A model generated the notes under the pieces. It worked only from the letters and a program-made list of their open reading frames with translations. It was not told the origin of the DNA and did not search any database. A stretch of 64,000 nucleotides of DNA, taken from the NCBI RefSeq assembly GCF_025024155.1, contig NW_026251709.1, positions 1-64,000 on the forward strand. Reading direction: 5' to 3'. Below, piece after piece: positions 56,516-64,000 of the stretch; the first letter of the stretch is position 1, and every line of letters starts with the position of its first letter. Origin of the DNA: Gamsiella multidivaricata (lineage: Eukaryota > Mortierellomycota > Mortierellomycetes > Mortierellales > Mortierellaceae). Both the position numbers and the translations under genes were made by a program.

Positions 56516-59214
56516 ACGGTGGGGAACAAAAATAAAATTGTGGTGTGTGTAAGCAAGCACACTTTTTACTTTGAGGTTGCGCGTCCTCGCAAGAAGAACG
56601 TCTTCCGTGACGTGTTTTCGGCGAGAAACGAGCTACTTGCCTTGACGCGTCTCATTCTTCTGCATCCTCTCAAGATGTACCCTGTTATTCAAAACGCAGA
56701 GGCCATCAATGCCTCTGATATCTTGTCGTTACCTGTGCACGAGTTTTTCAAGTTAACGCCTCCCGTAGACTGGACGCCTTCGAAATTCGCTGCGCATGAT
56801 GATGCCATCAATATGGGACAATTCGTGCAGGGCCTGTCAGCAATCAGGCGTGCTGGGATAGGCACTGTTAACACTTATGCTGGAGCATGTCTCAAGTATT
56901 ACAAGACAGAGGAGGGCAAGGCTTCGTTGGATTCTGCGGAACTGGACATGAGTCTGCGGCGTGCTCACGAGGAGATGGGCAAGTCGGAGTCGATTTATTT
57001 AGCTCATGTGCGAACGAAGCATTTCTTAAAAGGATCAAAGGTAAATTGGAACAGGTTCTTCGGAATGTCCTTGTAAGAAGCTTGAAGGATGCTTGAATGG
57101 ACATGAATATAGCTCACCATTTTTCTTATACATGTTGTTTTTGTTCTTTTGCCTCCACAGGCTGTACAGAGTGACTCGCCATCCTCATCTTCCGTTCGCG
57201 CCCTAGCCCGTCTACAGCAACGGCAACAACACGGACAACAACAACCCCTGCAGCAGGAGCAGTCGTTATCTCCAGCGCAGCCATGCAAGGCACGCTTGGT
57301 CTTTATTCTGCAAGCTCCTCGATCTCTGCGGGGCCCATTGTTTTCAACCTTGGCTATTAGTCTCCACTGACCTAAGCTGTCTCTATAACCTCAACTCGGC
57401 AATTCCACTCCTTTAGAAGAGCGATGAAAAGAGAAAGGCAATCGCTGTCTCTGCTTCTCAGAAGCGTACCCGAAAAGAGATTCCCCAATACACAAGGGAA
57501 CCAAGTCCAAAAATCGAAGAACCTTGGCATTCCCTTATTCACAGTGCTGTGCTCAGTGTATGTACTTCACCTGCCTCTCCTCTCTATCCATCCCCCTCCC
57601 ATCTAATGTGCTTTACTACTTCTGTACTTTAGCACTCCGGGTGTCCCGTTGAGCTGCCTCCTCTCTCCGATGTACCAAAACCAGGAGTCGACTCTCCTTT
57701 AAAGACGACATTGTATTACCTGGCACTGGACAGTCTTCACACGGCCACCGAAGGGGTCGATCGTAGTATACGTCCTTGGAAGGAATCTTTGTATGGTTTT
57801 TTATTTTATTTTTTATTTTTTAGCTATAATATATATTTGCTTTATGGCTGTAATTAACTAAGGTAACTCTGTGAAATAGGGTTGCCCTGTCGGGGATCTG
57901 GAATCTTTTCTCAAGCAAGGCGAATAATCTGTTTGGCGCAGGTCGAACTAACGAGGCAAGGGGTCGCTGCCTTTTGTCGGATTTGGAGGTCAAAGACGCA
58001 AAACTGGATATTATTATCCAGCCATTGCTGGATATGGTGAATGCCAGGAAAGGCGCTGAGGATGTACTGGATGCTACATATGCACTTCAAGCACAGCACC
58101 CAGAATTGCGGTCCTTCCTGGAGGTGTTGCAGACCATGTACGTTTCTTTTTTTTTCTTTTCTTTTTTTTATAAGAAAAAAATAGATCTAATGATTTCTTG
58201 TTTTTTAGTTTCAAAAATATCATCAAACCACTGCATGGGAACGAGTCCTCGTCGGAAGCTGATGCCATGTTTGTGTGGGCCTCTGTTTTTCGGGATGGAT
58301 TGCCATTGACCACCGCACTCGACCTTTGCCTGTAAGTACATGAATTGTTCACAAAGAATAGTCAACCAGATGCTAATCAATTGTCTGTTTTTTTACTGAT
58401 ATGTATATGTAGAGGCGAGCAAGGATGCGCCGCTGCTACCCTCTCCAAATCTCAACTTGCCACGATTTTCAGCACTGGAAACAGCACTCGAAAGTGCGAT
58501 TGTATTTTGAAGGTGGGAGGTCTGGAGGTGGGCAACTTCGAAGCGAAACGAGCAAAAGCTAGCATGGAGGATGTTGCTGTCCAGCGTCTCAAAAACATCA
58601 AGATCAACAAAAGCATTCTGCTGGAGCTCGGGCGATATGGTCTTGAGTGCCCACCGCTTCTCAATATACACGGTAATACACAAAGCTTTGAGTTTTGTGT
58701 TACGAAAAGAATAAGGAGCGAGGTACTAACTGGTTTAATATGAATAGGATTATCGGCTTCCATTTTCCAGATCCGCAAGTACCATGACATCTGGGTGGCA
58801 GGATCTGCTTGTAGTCCGATTGTCCTGCCAACGACAAGAGACGAGGCCAAATTCTTCCTCGAGGGATCGGTCTATACTCTGTTCAACTTGCTGGTAAGGG
58901 TTATCTTGTCCATTTATGGCCTCTACGAAGCATGAAGAATGCGGTGTGCTAAATATCACGGACGAGGGGCTTTTTTTATTTAGAAACATTACGATCAGTA
59001 TGCAGCCAATGCGTTTTCAACAAAGCAACAAGTCGACTACAGGCAGAAGGCGCAAAATCAGGAAAGCAATATCTACAGCGAGGAGGTTGTGGTGCCTGCA
59101 GCCTTGGAATGGGAAAAGGTTGTTTTTCATACTCCATCTCGCTCTTTTCATGCCAGAATATCCTCTTTAATCGGGAAGCACCAAGAGGTCAATGTGGAAA
59201 GCGAAGAAGATTAG
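56507..59214 (+). CDS. Nine-exon protein with PD-(D/E)XK nuclease-like signature
   Basis: Exons 56507..57040, 57161..57298, 57417..57557, 57633..57790, 57880..58137, 58209..58331, 58413..58672, 58748..58893, 58984..59214; total 1989 nt, 662 aa. All eight introns close in phase with no stop, so the gene looks intact. Residues about 451-560 carry Asp480 (KCDCIL), then Glu494 and Lys496 (GNFEAKR), i.e. D-x13-ExK with beta-strand context, followed by a helix with Gln (VAVQRLKNIKINKSILLEL). This fits the PD-(D/E)XK restriction-endonuclease fold. The N-terminal ~180 residues (LSLPVHEFFKLTPPVDW, GIGTVNTYAGACLKYY) are unassigned. A short Q-rich linker follows. The exon 2 end is uncertain (GC donor at 57290 is an alternative), and the start ATG lies inside the last tandem-repeat copy, so the true 5' end may differ. 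Function unknown; DNA cleavage is inferred. Confidence 0.7.
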
Positions 59215-59849
59215 AAAAAGGATTGTGGATAAGGCTTCTCTCTGACTGGAGTCCAGATGAGGAGGATACATGACGCACACAGAGGAGATAGCATTGATAC
59301 GCCCGTTAATATTCTAGGAATTGACACATTTTCCGGTCTTCGCCTTCATATCCACCTGACGGCACAATTGGTGATGAAAGGATGAACTGAAAGTTTTTTT
59401 CGAGAAATGGAGACGGACAGGGTGCAGTTCATGATAATAATGCCTGCAAGCAATGTGAAAGTATTGCACGTAAATCTTAGCGCTACGCCAGAGGACACGG
59501 ACCACGTTGCGCTGCATAATGGCATGCGCTTAATGTGCCATTACGCACATAATTTAGTTTAGCAAGATACGTATGATTCGATAACCCGCCAAGGCAGCAA
59601 TAAAATAGCCGTTCCTCTCTCCTAAGCTATTTCCCCTGTAAAACTTTATTTCATTGCAGTGGCAATTGAACAACCAGCACTTCGCAAGCATAATAACACA
59701 TACAACGACCAGCCAGCAGGAAACGATCTCCGACACCTGATCAAACTTTATTTAGCGGCGAGGAGCCATCATGCATGGACGTGCTAGCAACGGACGCAAC
59801 GCTTTATTCAGCAGTGGGATGAGGTAGAGTGGCGATCGAGCCTCGCTAT
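59215..59849. other. Short intergenic stretch, nothing recognised
   Basis: About 630 bp between the nuclease-like gene and the second LINE-like fragment. Only short ORFs on both strands; no promoter or repeat signal stands out. Confidence 0.45.
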
Positions 59850-60850
59850 AGTCCATGAACGAAACCCGCCAGGAGGGCATTTCACCAGTCAGACTGCAGT
59901 CATCGTTCCCACCGGACCAAGAAGATAGATACATGATATGCTCCCGACCATGCAATATATGCACAATTGGAAGCCGAATCTCTATACCACAGATCGATAT
60001 CAAGTGTGCATTACCGCTTTGGAGGACGCACGGCATCTGCGGATATGTCGCGTTACACATAACCAGCGTCAAGAGAAATGGACACAGTCCCTCAAAGAGG
60101 TGCTCCGTACTGGACAGGGCATGGAAAAGGCGGTTGAACGATATGGAAGAGGCGAGTAGGAACGGTCGACAATTTACACGCACGGAGCCGACTTTCTCTC
60201 TATGCGGCATGGATACGCTCTGGTGAAGCCTACATGAGGTTCGGGGGGTGGAAAGAATAGCAGACACATTGCATAACGACTGGATAAGGCTGTTGGAAGA
60301 GCGGCGAACTGGGGAGAATGAAGCAGAAAATAGGGTGACTGTCTACGAGGGAGAGTGAAGAGCAGAGGGACAGAAAAACGTTGAAAGGAAGAACACGCCC
60401 AAGGGGTTCTGGACCACGATGGATATCTACCACGGGCTTGTTCCAAAGTTCCTGACGACGGATTGGGCGCTGCTCCTTAAACAGTCGAGGAACATCGCAG
60501 CTTACCTGGCTGGACGTTCTGTGGAACAAATTGAAGCCTTTAGACAGGAGGAGCTATGGAAAGAGCGGTGTAAGGCAATGGTGGCATGGGCGAAGTCTGA
60601 AGGCATATGCGCGAGAAAGAAGAAAGCCGGGAGGCGTTTTGGAGGAGCGGCTCAGGATTTTGTGCGACAACGGCCCTAGGAGGGGTTGGCTACGGCGGCG
60701 AGGAAGAGAGCGAATGACCGTCTAGTAGAACATTTCCAGGGAAAGGTGGTGTTGAACGAGATGGAAAGAAGGAGGATAAAACTCATGTTGGTTCGTGATC
60801 TTGACTAGAAGAGGACCCATTGGACCCGACAGGTTGCGTAGCGATTTTGG
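59850..60850 (+). pseudogene. 3' fragment of a LINE-like element
   Basis: Plus-strand pieces in several frames read like the C-terminal region of a non-LTR retroelement ORF2: TTDRYQVCITALEDARHL then RQEKWTQSLKEVL near 59985-60105, a conserved block YHGLVPKFLTTDWALLLKQS and RNIAAYLAGRSVEQIEAF near 60428-60545, and VVLNEMERRRIKLMLVRDLD ending in TAG near 60748-60810. Frameshifts (for example near 60630) break the ORF. The orientation is the same as the RT fragment at 54300-54896, so the two may be ends of one element split by the nuclease block. The family assignment is from pattern memory. Confidence 0.5.
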
Positions 60851-61922
60851 GTTCCAGCTCAAAGATTAGAAAACATGCGACTTTGAATGTGTACCTCCGC
60901 TTCACATTAATTTAATGCAGGGTTGTTTGTTAGCCATCTTTAGGTAGCTTTTGGCCGGCCGCCAGTCCAAGCTACGGCTTGGACAATGCAGCCTTTGGTA
61001 CGCCTGCGCGTCTGGAGGGATCTGGCGTCAATAAAAAAAAAGGGGGCTTTATTAGGTGCAGGATGTTCCAAATCCATCAGTTGCAACTATAAAGAACGGA
61101 TCCTGACCATTGCCTTTCGGATCGTACTTTCGATTTCTGGATTATATACATTGCCTCCACCTCAACTGGAACGTCTATTCTCATCTTGCTCACTCTCTGT
61201 CAAGGACATCCTTCAGTTCTATGTGGATAAAAAAAGGTAGCAGCAGCATGTCAGAAACCAGCGTATGCATAGTCTCAGCGCAAGACTCCGTGAACCATGG
61301 GATAGTCCTATCGCGCTCTACTCAGTGAATTAGACAAACTTTCCCCTGAGTTTGGATCCCTCCTGCCTGACACCGAGCAAATTCCGGAACTCCAGTCTAG
61401 CTTTGGTGTGCTTGGCTGTAGTTTGGACAACCATATCCACTTCGAAAAGCGCGACGAGATTTCCAGCCAAGTCCAAGCTGTAGCACACGACCATCCTGAC
61501 CCAATGTACTGATCGCGACCTCTTTCTCAAAATCCCTGTTCAGCGACATAAGACATCAAAATTTACCGATTAGCAAGCAAATAATAAACCGCAATAAAGA
61601 ACGACCAAGTCGAGGAAGCAATAGCACACATCCATTACCTTCCATCTATGTATTGGTGCCGTGTGGGAGCCGAATGTCGAGGCTCGAATACTTGTAGCAT
61701 TCGTCATATTGGGCTACGAACTGCTCCTCAGGGCCTTTTAGAACCAGGATTTGATCGCAGTGGTGCATGACCGACTACTGCATCGGTCAAGCTATGTCAT
61801 GTCCTTGGCGTCAGCCCATCGGAAGTATGCAGTCCCTTTGGGCCTTCTCGTTATCGTCCGATGTTCTGTTGTGGTATTGCTGCTGCAGAAATCAGTGATC
61901 GATTAGCATTAGAGACAGCCTG

Positions 61923-61988
61923 GATTCGATGCTGGCTCATGTCGCCTAAGGATTCAATGGTAGCTCATGTAGCCTAAGAATTCGATAG
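61923..61988. repeat. 28-bp imperfect tandem repeat
   Basis: Two adjacent 28-bp units (GATTCGATG...GCCTAAG) at 61923-61950 and 61951-61978, differing at a few positions, with the start of a third. Confidence 0.75.
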
Positions 61989-62456
61989 ATAATGTCTTGT
62001 GCTAGACTTCTTGTCATAAAGTCCCGCCGCCATGTATTTTATAATAACTTCCCAATTCAATTAAACAGGGTTGTGTGCATCCGACAAAATACAACCAGTG
62101 CAGTGCAGTCCAGGCCTCCATAAGATGAGGGTTTTCATTCTGTAGGAGTTTTGGGTTTCATCGGTTAGATTGGAGGAGTTGCTGGACGAGGGAAGGTGGC
62201 TATCCATCTGGATCGCCCGATCCTGATGATCTTCCGTGCTGATTAGTTGAAAGGAGTGGCTGATAGTTTGGTAGTTGGTGGTGTAGAAATAGTTGTAGAA
62301 CTCTGCCTCAATGAACCGGTAAAAGCCAATATTCGAACAACCAAGCTGTTGCCGATATCCGAACCAAGAAAAGAGGCAAGGTTCGGATTTTACAGGCAAA
62401 CCCTTTTTTTAGCATACTCTGTGTGCTGCTGGATAGTTCTGCTTCTTAAATCTTCT

Positions 62457-62518
62457 CCCGAATCTGCATGCTCCCGAGTCTGCATGCTCCTTAACGCCTT
62501 TCCCGGGTCTGCATGCTC
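62457..62518. repeat. Short repeat with TCTGCATGCTC core
   Basis: CCCGARTCTGCATGCTC occurs twice in direct succession and once more after a 14-bp spacer (CCCGGGTCTGCATGCTC). Confidence 0.7.
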
Positions 62519-62727
62519 TCAGACCCCTGGTTCTAAGATTGAAATCAAAACGACGCTTCCTTCTCTTCTCCCCTCCTAAGATTGACCATCAAACCCTTCA
62601 CACCTCGCCTACTATACTTCTATACGGGCACTCGTTCACATATTCACAAACGCGTGCTTTCTTTTATCCCGCAGTTATTCTACCACTCTATCTGCAAAGA
62701 CATATCAACGACACTGTTATAATCAAC

Positions 62728-63400
62728 ATGAATTCTGATAACGACCAGGTAAGCTTCGTTTCTCGGCGAAAAGTCGATGCTGATGCCAGTAGAATAGCCC
62801 TCTCTTGCCCCGCTTCGAGCCCAGTTTCAGTGGCTCTGGCGACAGGCAATTGCTATCCAAGTGTGCGTGAAACACTCGGGCCACGCATTCGGCTGCTGAC
62901 TTTGTGCCGCTATCTAAATTATCTAAATCTACAAATATCTCAAACCTAGATGCTCGACAGCGCTTGTCTGACCAGCGAAAAGTATGTTCCAAATACACAG
63001 TGGCACAAAACCTAACCCGGACACAAACACGCAAATCCACACGCAACGGCAGACACTGGCACATTCCAACACCTGCGGCAATCGCCCCTCGTAAACTATA
63101 CACTAACATGCCGGTTATTTTTGAGGGTTTTAGGAACAAGGCCAGTGTCGCAGGCACTACAAGCAGCGCCTTCAGTGCCAACAATGGAGAGAGGGCTTAT
63201 GTCTCTGAGGCAGCTTTGACCCCACCTGTAAGTAGAGCATCCATTGCTCAAAAAAATAAAAACGTGTCCAGAGGGTGCACATTCACTAACCACATCAGAC
63301 CCTGAAACATGCATATATTAGGAAGCCCACGCTAACACTGCGTCAGTCGTCCCCACTGTTGCCAGCAGTGGTGATCAGGTAACCATAAACAGTAACTGTC
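62728..63400 (+). other. Candidate short exons of an unknown spliced gene
   Basis: Three plus-strand segments are flanked by good splice signals. 62728-62748 begins ATGAATTCTGAT and ends CAG|GTAAGC. About 63134-63230 begins after TTTTAG and ends CCT|GTAAGT. About 63318-63378 begins after ATTAG and ends CAG|GTAACC. In one frame they encode polar Ala/Ser/Thr-rich peptide (NKASVAGTTSSAFSANNGER; TASVVPTVASSGDQ). The phases do not join directly, so exons are missing or the model is wrong. The region leads toward the NRPS fragment at 63797, but a link could not be shown. Confidence 0.25.
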
Positions 63401-63796
63401 TATACAACGCACGGGCGCATCCTGGCAGTAACCGATCCTGCATTGCAGGACACTAAACCCTCAATCCCTGGACTTTAATCTGAATCTCAGCACTTCGACA
63501 TGGACCCATCTGTCCCCACCTAACCATCTTCTGTACTCTTAAAATTCCCTAGGGCTACTTTGACATGCCAATTGCTGATCAAGGGTATGCTAAATCCTAT
63601 GCATCATGCTATGTGGTAAATAGTTAGTACCTGTGTGGTAACTGCATGGACCAGGATCCTAACGCCGCCATATATTTACCTATCATAGCGGCGCTGCCAC
63701 TCCCTCGTCCATTGCCGCCTCTGAGGCGCCTTCAGAGAGTACCCTCTACTCCGACAAGGGTCAGGACGATGTGGTCAAGGCTCTCACGACCCGACT

Positions 63797-64000
63797 GACT
63801 ACTGGCACAAGACGCTAGCCGGTGCACCCGTGCTGCTGGAGCTGCCCACAGATCGTCCGCGCTTTGGCAAGCAGCCGGTTGCTGACGCTCACCACCGCTT
63901 CCGAATCGACAAAACACTGAAGCGCGCTCTCAAGAACCTGAGCGACAACAGTATCGTGAACCTACCGACAACCCTGTTGGCTGCATGGGCCCTGGTGATG
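63797..64000 (+). CDS. NRPS condensation-domain fragment (3' open at window edge)
   Basis: 68 codons in one open frame encode an NRPS condensation-domain segment: DYWHKTLAGAP, then VLLELPTDRPR, FRIDKTLKRALKNL and LPTTLLAAWALVM. This is the region between the HHxxxDG half and the latch in canonical C domains (W-x-x-L-x-x-A-P---LPTDRPRP). The frame continues to the window edge, so more NRPS may follow. To the left, similarity begins abruptly: the same frame is open back to 63726 but shows no NRPS sequence, no ATG and no clear splice acceptor. It may be a truncated copy or the first recognisable part of an exon. Confidence 0.75.

Larger units (their letters stand above)
60851..62727. other. Intergenic, unassigned
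   Basis: 1.9 kb with no supported gene. It contains a perfect 8-bp inverted repeat at 60967-60986 (GTCCAAGC TACG GCTTGGAC) and two short tandem repeats listed separately. ORFs around 61070-61240 (+) and 61330-61530 (-) have no recognisable domains. Confidence 0.4.

Noticed and set aside
55809..56560. Five or more repeated ~62-117 aa ORFs as separate genes
   Set aside because: They are copies created by the 271-bp tandem repeat in two minus frames and one plus frame; at most one exon of one gene is real.
60967..60986. Helitron 3' hairpin
   Set aside because: The 8-bp palindrome is not followed by CTRR and no Rep/helicase sequence is nearby.

Overview
The window looks like nuclear DNA of an early-diverging filamentous fungus, most likely Mortierellomycota (Mortierella/Linnemannia-like). 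This is an inference from base composition near 50% GC, many short GT-AG introns (about 60-415 bp), glutamine-rich regulators, non-ribosomal peptide synthetase (NRPS) sequence and degenerate non-LTR retroelements. No species-level marker is visible. For most multi-exon genes the exon joins below were worked out by hand from splice sites and reading phase, and the phases close exactly.

Layout. 1-363 is the 3' end of an NRPS (thioesterase tail). 2.8-4.4 kb is a single-pass membrane protein with a beta-repeat ectodomain. 6.8-12.1 kb is a large polyQ protein with a fungal transcription-factor middle-homology region. 13.9-18.9 kb is a Spo71-like PH-domain protein. 20.1-23.1 kb is a GT-B glycosyltransferase related to the N-terminal half of L-arabinokinase. 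24.1-26.2 kb is a GT64 (exostosin-like) glycosyltransferase, divergent from DIB1/DIM1 (U5 snRNP 15 kDa protein) at 26.6 kb, which is followed by a diverged tandem DIM1 paralogue. A small hypothetical gene and a decayed kelch gene follow, then about 4 kb with little coding signal. 34.3-37.8 kb is a leucine-rich-repeat protein and 38.0-39.4 kb is TRAPPC5/TRS31.

39.9-44.0 kb is accessory and decaying: a reverse-transcriptase fragment beside an NRPS pseudogene (C-A-PCP-TE) with several frameshifts and two stops. Housekeeping genes resume with an F-box protein (45.4 kb), a mitochondrial PPR-type protein (47.3-50.8 kb) and mitochondrial dihydrolipoamide dehydrogenase (51.2-53.2 kb). 54.3-60.9 kb is a second accessory block. 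Two non-LTR retroelement fragments flank a head-to-head pair: a broken XPG/FEN1-like nuclease gene (-) and an apparently intact nine-exon gene (+) with a PD-(D/E)XK-like D...ExK signature. The two are separated by a 271-bp near-perfect tandem triplication. The last 3 kb is mostly unassigned and ends in an NRPS condensation-domain fragment at the right edge.

The conserved genes serve unrelated core functions (splicing, vesicle tethering, mitochondrial E3, glycosylation, sporulation-type membrane biology). The accessory blocks carry NRPS duplications and selfish-element debris. The nuclease pair is the best candidate for an undescribed system.
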